Shown here: positions 1 to 7,162 of the stretch, piece after piece
Position numbering within the stretch: the first letter of the stretch is position 1
How the letters are laid out: each line of letters begins with the position of its first letter
Origin: Prevotella sp. UBA4268
GTDB lineage: Bacteria > Bacteroidota > Bacteroidia > Bacteroidales > Bacteroidaceae
Direction: 5' to 3'
Length of the DNA stretch: 16,208 nt
Assembly (NCBI GenBank): GCA_002395135.1
Contig: DGWC01000079.1
Location: forward strand, 1-16,208
Notes under the pieces: model-generated
Told to the model about the DNA's origin: nothing
Seen by the model: only the letters and a program-made list of their open reading frames with translations
Database searches by the model: none
Program-made: the position numbers and the translations under genes

Positions 1-56
1 CCCAGCTGCGCTACAAGACCTATGTGCGCAAGACACAGGAAAATTGGGAGGAGTAA
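1..56 (+). CDS. C-terminal tail of an unidentified protein (5' end outside window)
   Basis: One open frame runs from the window edge to a TAA at 54-56 and ends in the residues QLRYKTYVRKTQENWEE. It is followed 25 nt later by a strong bidirectional terminator, which is what the 3' end of a plus-strand transcription unit should look like. Only about 17 residues are visible and they are charged and unremarkable, so I cannot assign a family. The gene is convergent with the BASS transporter. Confidence 0.55.
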   Translation, partial: QLRYKTYVRKTQENWEE

Positions 57-73
57 TCCCCTATTCTATCTAA

Positions 74-108
74 TAAAAAAAGGAGCATCATTTGGTGCTC
101 CTTTTTTT
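74..108. terminator. Bidirectional intrinsic terminator
   Basis: An 8-bp stem GGAGCATC/GGTGCTCC (82-89 and 94-101, one G-T wobble) closes a 4-nt loop. It is flanked by an A run on the left (75-81) and eight T residues on the right (102-109). Read on plus it ends in a T tract, and read on minus it also ends in a T tract. It therefore serves both the gene ending at 56 and the convergent transporter ending at 126. Confidence 0.85.
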
Positions 109-125
109 TCTTATTATCGTTTGTA

Positions 126-1076
126 TCATAATATATCCTGCCCTTGGCCATCTCCAGAATTCCTGGCATACAGGCGGGCAACGACGGCGCCGCTGATGTT
201 GTGCCACACGCTGAAGACGGCACCAGGGATGGTGGCCATAGGATAGGCGGCGAAGTGGAGAGTAGCGAGACTGGAGGCAAGACCAGAGTTCTGCATGCCC
301 ACCTCGATGCTGATAGCCTTACGTTTGGCAGCAGGAAGGCGCAGCAGGCGACCTATCAGATAGCCTATAGAAAGTCCGCAAAGGTTGTGGAGAATCACAA
401 CGAGAATGATGATGAGTCCGCCCGCAAGCAGTTTCGAGGCATTGGCGGCAATGATGATGAGTACGATGGCACAGATGGCAAGTGTTGACACAGCAGGAAG
501 ATATGCCGTAGCACGCTCTGTGAACTTCGGCCAAAGCCACTTGGCAACCAGTCCGGCCACGATGGGAACGATGACCACCCAGAGAATACTCAGCAGCATA
601 CCAGCCACTTCGACATCCACTGTCTGCCCCACCAACATCCATACCAACAAAGGTGTAACAAAAGGTGCAAGCACCGTCGAGGTGGCTGTCATGCCGACAC
701 TCAGTGCAAGGTCTCCCTTAGCCAGATAGGTAATGACGTTCGAGGCCGTACCGCCAGGACAACAGCCCACAAGAATCACCCCCACGGTCAATGCCTCATC
801 GAGTGCGAACAACCTACTGAGTGTCCATGCCAACAGGGGCATGACGGTGAACTGCGCCATACAACCAATGGCGATATCACGTGGACGGCTGAACACAATG
901 CGGAAGTCCTCCAAGCGAAGGGCCATACCCATGCCAAACATAATCAGGCCAAGCAATGGATTGATAACACTGGGCTTCATGCCGCTAAACGTACCGGGTG
1001 TCAACAATGCCAGCACTGCCGACAGCAGCACCAACACACCCATATAGTCAGAAATCAGTTTGCAAATCTTTTTCAT
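126..1076 (-). CDS. Bile acid:sodium symporter (BASS) family transporter
   Basis: A 316-aa, highly hydrophobic inner-membrane protein with about nine to ten predicted helices. Family marks are visible: CCPGGTASNV at about 105-114, a KGD after it, and EVGMQNSGLA at about 258-267, where the acidic and Asn/Gln residues form the sodium sites in BASS structures; PGAVFSVWHNISG lies near the C-terminus. The bacterial family carries bile acids, pantoate-like or other organic anions with sodium, and the sequence alone does not fix the substrate. I chose ATG 1076 (MKKICKLISDY). An upstream in-frame ATG at 1133 would add 19 polar residues and would lie upstream of a promoter-like box at 1121-1128, so that start is unlikely. 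It is monocistronic between a terminator and the divergent Crp/Fnr gene. The hydrophilic C-terminal tail (RNSGDGQGQDIL) is unremarkable. Confidence 0.9.
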   Translation of the reverse strand: MKKICKLISDYMGVLVLLSAVLALLTPGTFSGMKPSVINPLLGLIMFGMGMALRLEDFRIVFSRPRDIAIGCMAQFTVMPLLAWTLSRLFALDEALTVGVILVGCCPGGTASNVITYLAKGDLALSVGMTATSTVLAPFVTPLLVWMLVGQTVDVEVAGMLLSILWVVIVPIVAGLVAKWLWPKFTERATAYLPAVSTLAICAIVLIIIAANASKLLAGGLIIILVVILHNLCGLSIGYLIGRLLRLPAAKRKAISIEVGMQNSGLASSLATLHFAAYPMATIPGAVFSVWHNISGAVVARLYARNSGDGQGQDIL

Positions 1077-1120
1077 TGTCGCTTTATTTTGTGGAACGCT
1101 ATGATGATTGCATTCCTCTG

Positions 1121-1128
1121 CAAAGATA
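1121..1128 (-). promoter_or_regulatory. Candidate -7 box for the BASS transporter
   Basis: On the minus strand this reads TATCTTTG followed by C, a match to the Bacteroidota -7 consensus TAnnTTTG. It would give a leader of about 40 nt before ATG 1076. No convincing -33 TTTG is seen at the usual spacing. Confidence 0.5.
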
Positions 1129-1443
1129 TACATTATTTTACAAATATGTAACTATCATCGAAAAAATATATGTCTCTGCCCATAAAACCCACCCAAAAGA
1201 ACCGAACCGAAACACGATGAGGTTAATCATATTATCACTGTTGGAAAGGGATACTTATGGTAGCGGCGACACTCCATTTAATTATGTTATACCGTATGAA
1301 GAAGATATATGACGCTATCTCCAACTCATCTATCAAAGATTGTCTTGTATCATCATTGTCCATTGACAGATGCCGCTATATAAGGTCTCAAAGAGAAGAA
1401 TTAGATTTTAATGGAAAGAAGAGTCTTTCTCGTAAAAATGATG

Positions 1444-1451
1444 TATCTTTG
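1444..1451 (+). promoter_or_regulatory. -7 box for the Crp/Fnr-family gene
   Basis: TATCTTTG followed by CATC, ending 14 nt before the ATG at 1466. It implies a short leader of about 10 nt and no room for a normal Shine-Dalgarno sequence, which is usual in this phylum. Confidence 0.6.
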
Positions 1452-1465
1452 CATCAAAAACACAT

Positions 1466-2038
1466 ATGAAAGGATTCAACTCATATACAAATGGACTTGA
1501 CTTATCTGCCCTAAAAGAATATTGTATCCATCACGGACGACTGACCAAGTATTCCAAAGGCGATTATTTCATCAAAACTGGTGAAACATCACGTATTGTG
1601 GGCTATGTAGAAGTGGGCTATTTCAAATATACCGTTCACAACCTTTCTGAACATAAAGACTATATCACGGGCTTTGCCTTTGAGAACGAGTTTGTGGGTG
1701 ACTATCCGAATTGCCTTTATCGAAAGACCTCTGAAGTAACAATTGTTGCAGCAACATCCTGTATGTTATATCAACTCTCAGGCGAAGAGTTACTCAGGAT
1801 GCTTGATTCTGACTGTATGAAAGAAATCAAACAGGCCATATCTGACCAACTTTTCTATCAAGTCTATTGCCAGTATCTTGACACTTATCGCATTTCTACC
1901 AGAGAACGATATCACAACTTGCTTCATCGTTGTCCTGATATTGTACAAAGCATCAGCCTAAAAGACATAGCCTCCTATCTGAAAGTAACGCCAACAACCA
2001 TCAGTAACATTCGTAGGGAAATTACTTTTTGCAGATAA
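1466..2038 (+). CDS. Crp/Fnr-family transcriptional regulator
   Basis: A 190-aa cytoplasmic protein. Residues from about 20 to 110 form a cyclic-nucleotide-binding-type beta roll (KYSKGDYFIKTGE, then VGYVEVGYFKYTV and the FVGDYP segment). A linker helix follows, and the C-terminal part from about 155 (SISLKDIASYLKVTPTTISNIRRE) is a Crp-type helix-turn-helix with a recognition helix around TPTTISNIRRE. The length is near the usual 190-230 aa. No cysteine cluster of the Fnr iron-sulfur type is obvious at the N-terminus, and the canonical cAMP-contacting phosphate-binding cassette is not clear, so the ligand is unknown. It sits 105 bp upstream of an SDR gene on the same strand, with a 30-bp palindrome at its stop codon that could be its operator. 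The protein ends only a few residues past the recognition helix, so the C-terminal wing is short. Confidence 0.88.
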   Translation: MKGFNSYTNGLDLSALKEYCIHHGRLTKYSKGDYFIKTGETSRIVGYVEVGYFKYTVHNLSEHKDYITGFAFENEFVGDYPNCLYRKTSEVTIVAATSCMLYQLSGEELLRMLDSDCMKEIKQAISDQLFYQVYCQYLDTYRISTRERYHNLLHRCPDIVQSISLKDIASYLKVTPTTISNIRREITFCR

Positions 2039-2064
2039 ATTCTCAAAACGTTTTGAGAATTTAT
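2035..2064. promoter_or_regulatory. 30-bp perfect palindrome (candidate operator or hairpin)
   Basis: Perfect dyad symmetry centred between 2049 and 2050, with a core of CTCAAAACGTTTTGAG flanked by symmetric A/T bases. It includes the TAA stop of the Crp/Fnr gene. As RNA it could form a 13-bp stem with an ACGU loop, but the next bases (ATTATCAA) are not a clean T tract, so terminator function is uncertain. As DNA it is a textbook-shaped site for a dimeric HTH regulator, about 83 bp upstream of the inferred start of transcription of the SDR gene. Confidence 0.75.
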
Positions 2065-2092
2065 TATCAACATCGCATTTTCGTCTTTCTGT

Positions 2093-2126
2093 TTTGCGCA
2101 TGGTATCAATCAATTCAATATCTTTG
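2093..2126 (+). promoter_or_regulatory. Promoter for the SDR gene at 2144
   Basis: TTTG at 2093-2096 and TATCTTTG at 2119-2126 are separated by 22 nt, close to the Bacteroidota -33/-7 layout. The box ends 17 nt before the ATG. Confidence 0.6.
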
Positions 2127-2143
2127 CACAAAACAATAACGAC

Positions 2144-2857
2144 ATGAACATTATTATCATTGGAGCCACCTCGGGAATTGGCAAAGCCCTCTTCTTGAAT
2201 TATGCAAAACAAGGCCATCACATAGGCATCATCGGCAGGCGGACGCATCTGTTAGAAGAACTGCGTCAACAGTATCCTCTCAACACGATGACTGCGACAG
2301 CAGACATTACAATATTTAAAGAAACAAGTTTGGCCATTAACAATATCCAAAAAGCATTTGGCAGTATAGACTTGGCTATTGTCTGTGCAGGTACAGGAGA
2401 ACTCAATCCATTGCTCAACTTTGATATAGAGCGTCCTACAATTGATACAAATGTTCTTGGATGGACATTTGTTGTTGACACCCTCTATGGCCTATTCCAC
2501 CAACAAGGCAACGGCCATCTTGTTGCAATCACATCTGTGGGAGGTTTGCGAGGAGAACCGATGTCACCTGCTTACAGCGCAACAAAAGCATACCAAATCA
2601 ACTATATGGAAGCATTGCGCAAAAAATCATTCAAAGACGGAAGCCGGATAACGGTAACAGACATCAGGCCAGGGCTCGTTGAAACGGCAATGGCAAAGGG
2701 TGACGGACTGTTTTGGGTAATGCCAGCAAACAAGGTTGCTCGACAAATAAGCGTTGCTATCAGTAAGAAAAAGGATAAAGCCTACGTTACAAAACGCTGG
2801 CATATTCTTGCCTTTGTCAACAAGAGTCTACCCTTCAGCCTTTACAAAAGGATGTGA
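2144..2857 (+). CDS. SDR-family NAD(P)-dependent oxidoreductase
   Basis: A 237-aa classical short-chain dehydrogenase. The Rossmann cofactor loop GATSGIGKA is at 7-15, followed by an arginine pair after beta-2 (GRRTH, 31-35) that suggests NADPH preference. The usual NNAG motif appears as VCAGTGE at 80-86. The catalytic tetrad is visible: N103, S131 (TSVGG), Y144 and K148 (YSATK). RPG at 175-177 begins the substrate loop. Closest in style to YqjQ/DltE-type SDRs; the substrate cannot be read from sequence. It has its own promoter but follows a Crp/Fnr-type regulator and a palindrome, so control by that regulator is a reasonable inference. Its last 23 bp overlap the end of the convergent DUF4298 gene, so no terminator can separate the two. 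Confidence 0.9.
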   Translation: MNIIIIGATSGIGKALFLNYAKQGHHIGIIGRRTHLLEELRQQYPLNTMTATADITIFKETSLAINNIQKAFGSIDLAIVCAGTGELNPLLNFDIERPTIDTNVLGWTFVVDTLYGLFHQQGNGHLVAITSVGGLRGEPMSPAYSATKAYQINYMEALRKKSFKDGSRITVTDIRPGLVETAMAKGDGLFWVMPANKVARQISVAISKKKDKAYVTKRWHILAFVNKSLPFSLYKRM

Positions 2858-3134
2858 TGTCGCGCATTCGGTCATTCACCTCCTTACTATCTTCAAGCAC
2901 ATTCCATATAGCATCTTCAGAAAGGACACCACGTTGCAGGTCATTAGGTAATAGACCGGATTCGTCGTCAGCGAAATCTTTTTTCCACTCATCGCTGCCA
3001 TAATAAGAATCGAGAGCATGCAGAGATTCTTGTGCAGCCACATATTGATCTAATGCTGCAGAGAGTTGCATCACAGCGAGGGAGGCTCGGTCGAGATGAT
3101 GCTCCATCTGTTTAATACGTTCTATCTGTTCCAT
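2835..3134 (-). CDS. DUF4298 domain-containing protein
   Basis: A 99-aa, acidic, mostly helical small cytoplasmic protein. The pattern IERIKQMEHHLDRA at the start, YYGSDEWKKDF in the middle, and LPNDLQRGVLSEDAIWNVLED toward the end is that of the DUF4298 family, whose function is not known. It starts 23 nt downstream of the CDF exporter stop and is probably the last gene of that minus-strand unit. Its 3' end runs 23 bp into the convergent SDR gene. The N-terminal 50 residues could form a coiled coil. No catalytic motif is visible. Confidence 0.85.
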   Translation of the reverse strand: MEQIERIKQMEHHLDRASLAVMQLSAALDQYVAAQESLHALDSYYGSDEWKKDFADDESGLLPNDLQRGVLSEDAIWNVLEDSKEVNDRMRDITSFCKG

Positions 3135-3157
3135 CTTTGTATGTGTAATAGGCTAAA

Positions 3158-4261
3158 TTATGCTGTATAGTTATGGTCGATAATAACGGTCACCTGCTCA
3201 TTGGGCACCAATGCCGACAATTCTTCACGCAGTTGCTGCTCAAAACGACGCTCATCGGTCACAGAAATATCTGGGACAACATCCACAGAGACACGATTCT
3301 CTTCAGCAAAATAACAGAAACCATGCACCTGCAGTATTTCCTTATGAGCAGCCAGAGCCTGCATCACCTTGCTTTGCAATGCAGCCGTTTTGTTCTCTCC
3401 TGTGGCAATTGAATACACACCTACTGTCAGCACAATATTGTGGCGCTCGAACATAGCCTCAGAGATTCGTCGCGTAAGCCGGTGTATGTCAATGGCCGTC
3501 ATCGTATCGTAGACATTAATATGTAGTGAACCAATCAACAAGTTTGGCCCATAGTTGTGCAAGATAATGTCGAACACCCCATGAACACCCTTGAAATCGG
3601 AAACTTCTTTTTTGATTTCTGCCACCAATTCAGGCGACAGTCGGCTTCCAAGCAACTGGTTGATGGGCGACGACAGCATCTCCACACCGGCCTTGATGAT
3701 GAGCAGCGAGATGAGCACACCAAGAATGCCGTCGAGCGAAACATGCCATATCAGCATCACAACGGCCGACACCAATGTGGCCAAAGTGACGATTGCATCA
3801 AAGAGCGCATCGGCACCCGAGGCAATGAGCGCATCGCTTTCCAACCGTTTGCCCTTGCTCTTAACGTATGCTCCAAGCACCAGTTTCACTACAACACCCA
3901 CGATGATAACCACCAGTGTCACCGTAGTGTAGTTGGGTTCTGTGGGGTTTATCAGTTTTCTGACCGACTCAATCATTGACGAAACACCAGCCCCCAACAC
4001 GATAATTGCAATAATGATGGCACTTAAATACTCAATGCGGCCATAGCCGAAAGGATGTTTCAGGTCGGCAGGGCGCTCAGAGAGTTTGGTGCCTATGATG
4101 GTGATGGCACTCGAAAGCGCATCGCTCAGATTGTTTACAGCATCCATGACCACCGCTATAGAGCCTGCGAGGATACCGACAACGGCCTTGAACGCGGCCA
4201 ACATCACATTGGCCCCTATGCCAATCCAACTGGTACGAATGATTTGTGATGAACGATTCAT
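3158..4261 (-). CDS. Cation diffusion facilitator (CDF) metal exporter
   Basis: A 367-aa inner-membrane protein with six predicted helices in residues 10-200, expected to exchange a divalent metal for protons. The family motif HPFGYGRIEY is at 69-78. Metal-site residues read N43xxxD47 in TM2 and D151xxxD155 in TM5. Known zinc CDFs usually have H/DxxxD and HxxxD, while manganese-type CDFs have DxxxD in TM5, so this pattern favours Mn or Fe over Zn; that is inference. The cytosolic part is longer than usual. After the first ferredoxin-like C-terminal domain (about 208-286), a second similar beta-alpha-beta stretch (about 290-367, from VHGFCYFAEENRVSVDVVP) follows. The usual length is about 300 aa. 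It lies 74 nt after the AlkD-like gene and 23 nt before DUF4298. Confidence 0.92.
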   Translation of the reverse strand: MNRSSQIIRTSWIGIGANVMLAAFKAVVGILAGSIAVVMDAVNNLSDALSSAITIIGTKLSERPADLKHPFGYGRIEYLSAIIIAIIVLGAGVSSMIESVRKLINPTEPNYTTVTLVVIIVGVVVKLVLGAYVKSKGKRLESDALIASGADALFDAIVTLATLVSAVVMLIWHVSLDGILGVLISLLIIKAGVEMLSSPINQLLGSRLSPELVAEIKKEVSDFKGVHGVFDIILHNYGPNLLIGSLHINVYDTMTAIDIHRLTRRISEAMFERHNIVLTVGVYSIATGENKTAALQSKVMQALAAHKEILQVHGFCYFAEENRVSVDVVPDISVTDERRFEQQLREELSALVPNEQVTVIIDHNYTA

Positions 4262-4317
4262 ATCACTATATATATTATAATGTCGTTGAATACTTAGGTT
4301 ATATTCTTTTCAGTTTG

Positions 4318-4325
4318 CAAAGACA
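4318..4325 (-). promoter_or_regulatory. Weak -7-like box before the CDF gene
   Basis: On minus this reads TGTCTTTG followed by C, one base off the TAnnTTTG consensus, in the 74-nt gap after the AlkD-like gene. It may give the CDF and DUF4298 genes some independent expression. No -33 element is seen. Confidence 0.3.
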
Positions 4326-4335
4326 CACAAGAGAA

Positions 4336-5151
4336 TCACAAAGAGACAGGCTGCTTACGGCATGCCATCCACATTCGGCGTTCATCATCAGTCATCTTTT
4401 CAATGGCATAGCGGAGCATCGTGCGAGGCATGTCAGGACCGTGCTGACTGAGAAAATCACGAAGCAAATCCATAGAAACGCGCTTTCCCATCTCTCTGAG
4501 CATCCAGCCAACGGCTTTGTGCATCAGGTCGTGAGTATGATTCAGATGCTTCTCTGCATAGCGCAGGCACCACGAAGGGTCACCCATCTGCGATGTTTTC
4601 CATGTGGACACCATACTGATGCGCTGTTTCCACAAACAGGAACTGCCGGCCAACTCATCGAGCAGATGCATTTTGTAGTCCCTATGAAGTCCGGCGGCAT
4701 TCCCACCGATACGTGTAGGCAGCATCAGCCAGTGACCAAGAATCTTGGGAGCCGACATATCCACCAGATCCCAATTGTTTGCCCGCTCAGCAAACCGCAG
4801 ATAAAGCATCACTATTTCATCGCGCTTGCTGATGGCTTCCGCATTATTCACGAGGCGCTTCGAGGCCTGTCGCTCAAACTGAGCCACAAGAATCAGCAAC
4901 CCACAGAGTCTTACCTCATGCCATCGGCTCATCAGCAATTCTGGAATCTCACTGAGCGGCGTGTCTTTTGCCGCCTTTATCACCTCGCGAGTTAGCGGCA
5001 CTTTGATTCCTAAGAACTCATCTCCATAGCCATACTGCCCCGGTGCGGTCTTGAAAAAACGCATCAGATTCTGTCGCTGCTCCTCGTCAAACAGCGATTC
5101 CATATAACCGATTATCTCCTGAGCCGTTATCATGACGCTTTCTAATCTCAT
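4336..5151 (-). CDS. AlkD-like DNA alkylation repair glycosylase
   Basis: A 271-aa, all-helical HEAT-like-repeat protein of the AlkD/AlkC superfamily, which excises cationic alkylated bases such as 3-methyladenine and 7-methylguanine. Visible marks are YGYGDEFLGIKVP (40-52), NNWDLVD (125-131, with W127 and D131 matching the W109/D113 pair of B. cereus AlkD), LWKQRIS (173-179) and HKAVGWMLRE (211-220, W216 matching the third aromatic). MPRTMLRYAIEK (241-252) is the conserved last helix. Its ATG overlaps the greA stop as ATGA, which argues for translational coupling. A second in-frame ATG six codons later (5133) is possible, but the overlap favours 5151. Length is slightly above the roughly 235 aa of AlkD. 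With greA and nth nearby it fits a DNA-maintenance cluster. Confidence 0.9.
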   Translation of the reverse strand: MRLESVMITAQEIIGYMESLFDEEQRQNLMRFFKTAPGQYGYGDEFLGIKVPLTREVIKAAKDTPLSEIPELLMSRWHEVRLCGLLILVAQFERQASKRLVNNAEAISKRDEIVMLYLRFAERANNWDLVDMSAPKILGHWLMLPTRIGGNAAGLHRDYKMHLLDELAGSSCLWKQRISMVSTWKTSQMGDPSWCLRYAEKHLNHTHDLMHKAVGWMLREMGKRVSMDLLRDFLSQHGPDMPRTMLRYAIEKMTDDERRMWMACRKQPVSL

Positions 5152-5609
5152 TGTACACTCTCAATGCGGAGCCTAAGCAGACCTGCAGGCACTCGCACCT
5201 CCACTTCGTCGCCTGCCTTTTTATTCAAGAGAGCCTGTGCAATGGGCGACTTGATGGATATCTTTCCCTCGCGAATATTTGCCTCATGGGGGCTGGCAAT
5301 GGTATAAGTCATCTTTTTGCCATTCGCCAAATTCATCATTTCCACCTTGCTGAGCAATTGCACATTATCGCCGGTGAGCCGCGAAACATCAATCACACGT
5401 GCGTTGGCAAGTACCTTTTGCTTGAAACGGATTCTGCCAAGCAACCGCGCCTGTTCACGTTTAGCGGCGTGATACTCAAAATTTTCGCTGAGGTCGCCTT
5501 TGTCACGCGCCTCTGCAATCGCCTCTCTCACTTGGGGAAGTTCTACGCTTTCCAACTGATGCAGTTCGGCCACGAGTTTGTCGTAGCCCTCCTGTGACAT
5601 ATATTCCAT
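5148..5609 (-). CDS. greA: Transcription elongation factor GreA
   Basis: A 153-aa protein, near the usual 154-158 aa. The N-terminal coiled coil (residues 1-75) carries the tip sequence GDLSENFEYHAAKREQ; D39 and E42 correspond to the acidic pair (D41/E44 in E. coli) that is inserted in the RNA polymerase secondary channel to stimulate transcript cleavage. Residues from about 80 form the FKBP-like domain with the family's SPIAQALLNKKAGDEVEVRVPAG. It rescues backtracked RNA polymerase in the cytoplasm. It starts 28 nt after DUF2461 and ends in an ATGA overlap with the AlkD-like gene. ATG 5609 was kept; M4 (MSQEGYDKL) is an equally plausible true start given how GreA proteins normally begin. Confidence 0.97.
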   Translation of the reverse strand: MEYMSQEGYDKLVAELHQLESVELPQVREAIAEARDKGDLSENFEYHAAKREQARLLGRIRFKQKVLANARVIDVSRLTGDNVQLLSKVEMMNLANGKKMTYTIASPHEANIREGKISIKSPIAQALLNKKAGDEVEVRVPAGLLRLRIESVQ

Positions 5610-5637
5610 ATCTATCTGTTTAAGACCTCAACCGTTT

Positions 5638-6351
5638 CTACTCGTAATCGTCAATCACATTGTTCATGAAATTCATCATTGGCTTGGCCACTTGAAACAC
5701 TTCGGCCATTTCGTCAAGCCAGCCATCACCGTCGAAGAAGTCATCAGAAACACGCTTCCAGCAGCAATAGTCTTTCATACGGAGATATTCAATAAACTCA
5801 TAATCTCTTGGAAAACCGCTCGGGGCTGTCTTCAACATACTGATGCCAAAGCCTTTCGGCGACGGCACATTACCCTCTTCCCACTCTCCCACTCCGGGTT
5901 TTCCGAAAAGATTTACAAACCTCTTGTTCTCGACGATGGCTCTCCACTGGTCGATATTCGCCATGATTTCATTGCGGCACGATGTCAGGATGTTGGTGGG
6001 CAGCCAGTAACTACCACATGCCAACATGCAATTGCCGGGTTCAAGATGAATATAATAGCCTCCGTGAAGCGACTTTTTGCCGTGGGCGGAGATGTAAGAA
6101 CCGAGATGGCGTTTATACGGTGACTTGTCTGGAGAGAAGCGCGTGTCGCGATAAAAACGATAAACGGAATCCTTCACGGTGACATGCGCAATGGTATCAT
6201 CAAACTCCGTAATCTTTCCAATGGCTAAAGCAACACCCTCCTCGAAGTCATGGCGAACGATTTCATATCCTTTCTTGTTCTGCTGAAACCAAGGTCGGTT
6301 GTTGTTTGCAGCAATATCTTTTAGAAAACCTAATATTCTTTGAGACTGCAT
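5638..6351 (-). CDS. DUF2461 (TIGR02453) family protein
   Basis: A 237-aa cytoplasmic protein of unknown function. The family signature YRFYRDTRFSPDKSPYKRHLG lies at about 64-84, followed by the GYYIHLEPG segment (98-106) and CGSYWLP. N-terminal NNNRPWFQQNKKGYE (about 16-30) is also family-typical. Length agrees with the usual 220-230 aa. No catalytic residues have been established for the family to my knowledge. It sits 71 nt downstream of nth and 28 nt upstream of greA, on the same strand as both. I see no convincing promoter in the 71-nt gap, only an off-consensus AATATTTG, so it may be transcribed with nth. Confidence 0.92.
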   Translation of the reverse strand: MQSQRILGFLKDIAANNNRPWFQQNKKGYEIVRHDFEEGVALAIGKITEFDDTIAHVTVKDSVYRFYRDTRFSPDKSPYKRHLGSYISAHGKKSLHGGYYIHLEPGNCMLACGSYWLPTNILTSCRNEIMANIDQWRAIVENKRFVNLFGKPGVGEWEEGNVPSPKGFGISMLKTAPSGFPRDYEFIEYLRMKDYCCWKRVSDDFFDGDGWLDEMAEVFQVAKPMMNFMNNVIDDYE

Positions 6352-6422
6352 AATAGTATTTTATCATTATAATTATTCAAACACGATAATTGCCAAATAT
6401 TCAACAATTTGCAACAAAACAC

Positions 6423-7073
6423 TCAATCAAGTTTTGAATTATCTAACAATTTGGGACAGAGAAACTCAAACTGGCATTTATCGCAGTGTGGCTGACGGCT
6501 CTGGCACACATATCTTCCATGGAGCAAAAGCCAGTGATGGGCATCGGCACGATCTGCTTCGGGAATGTTTTTGCTGAGTTCCTGCTCCACCTTTACAGGA
6601 GTATTGGCATTCTTCGACACCAACCCCATGCGATGACTGACGCGATACACATGCGTATCCACGGCAATGGCACTACGTCCGAAAGCAACAGCCTGGATCA
6701 CATTGGCCGTTTTCCGACCTACACCTGGCAGACTGACAAGGTCTTTCATATCTGCCGGCACTTCGCCAGCGTACTTTTCTACCAGCATACGCGACATTTC
6801 TACCAGATGTTTTGACTTGGCATTGGGATAACTCACGCTCTTTACGTATTCCAGAACCTCATCTGGTTCGGCCGTTGCCATGGTTTTCGCATCTGGATAG
6901 CGGCGGAAAAGCGCTGGTGTCACTTGGTTGATGCGTTTGTCGGTGCACTGCGCGCTCAGCACAGTGGCCACCAGCAGTTGGAAAACGCTACCAAACTCCA
7001 GTTCTGTGGTTATGTGCGGCATGCGTTCACGAAAATAATCCAGTATATACTGGTATTTTTCTTTTTTTCTCAT
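6423..7073 (-). CDS. nth: Endonuclease III (DNA glycosylase/AP lyase)
   Basis: A 216-aa base-excision-repair enzyme that removes oxidised pyrimidines and nicks at the abasic site. The helix-hairpin-helix LPGVGRKTANV is clear, preceded by VLSAQCTD near the N-terminus and followed by the AVDTHVYRVSHR stretch holding the catalytic Asp. In E. coli the catalytic Lys lies in the HhH (GRKTAN), which is intact here. The C-terminal iron-sulfur loop has the expected C-x6-C-x2-C-x5-C spacing (CQSRQPHCDKCQFEFLC). I chose ATG 7073 (MRKKEKYQY), because it lines up with the E. coli N-terminus and because a consensus promoter lies immediately upstream. A longer frame to 7109 would start upstream of that -7 box. 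Divergent from the EFR1 gene. Confidence 0.96.
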   Translation of the reverse strand: MRKKEKYQYILDYFRERMPHITTELEFGSVFQLLVATVLSAQCTDKRINQVTPALFRRYPDAKTMATAEPDEVLEYVKSVSYPNAKSKHLVEMSRMLVEKYAGEVPADMKDLVSLPGVGRKTANVIQAVAFGRSAIAVDTHVYRVSHRMGLVSKNANTPVKVEQELSKNIPEADRADAHHWLLLHGRYVCQSRQPHCDKCQFEFLCPKLLDNSKLD

Positions 7074-7079
7074 GACCTG

Positions 7080-7110
7080 CAAAAATACTTGAAATCTTCC
7101 ATAAAACAAA
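7080..7110 (-). promoter_or_regulatory. Consensus promoter of nth
   Basis: On minus, TTTG (7107-7110), a 19-nt spacer, then TATTTTTG (7080-7087). This matches the Bacteroidota -33/-7 consensus exactly. The box ends only 6 nt before ATG 7073, so the transcript should be leaderless or have a leader of just a few nt. Confidence 0.75.
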
Positions 7111-7127
7111 ATAATATAGTTAAGAAT

Positions 7128-7158
7128 TTTGATGATTAAGAAAAAAAGTGTATTTTTG
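7128..7158 (+). promoter_or_regulatory. Consensus promoter of the EFR1 gene
   Basis: TTTG (7128-7131), a 19-nt spacer, then TATTTTTG (7151-7158), again an exact consensus match. The box ends 4 nt before GTG 7163, which implies a leaderless mRNA. Another in-frame GTG at 7148 lies upstream of this box and is therefore unlikely to be the start. Confidence 0.75.
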
Positions 7159-7162
7159 CAAA

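Larger units (their letters stand above)
1077..1465. other. Divergent intergenic region, 389 bp
   Basis: This lies between the divergent BASS and Crp/Fnr genes. It holds the two -7 boxes at 1121-1128 (minus) and 1444-1451 (plus). I see no RNA gene, no repeat and no credible coding sequence in the remaining roughly 300 bp; short open frames there have no family features. Confidence 0.5.

Noticed and set aside
126..1133. BASS transporter starting at ATG 1133
   Set aside because: The extra 19 residues are polar and not family-like, and a promoter box (1121-1128) lies downstream of that start.
1134..1465. Small coding frames in the divergent intergenic region
   Set aside because: They overlap promoter boxes, lack family features and have low-complexity or shadow-like composition.
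4246..4995. Plus-strand open frame of 249 codons opposite the AlkD-like gene
   Set aside because: Antisense to conserved AlkD motifs; composition (many His, Arg, Ser) is that of a shadow frame.
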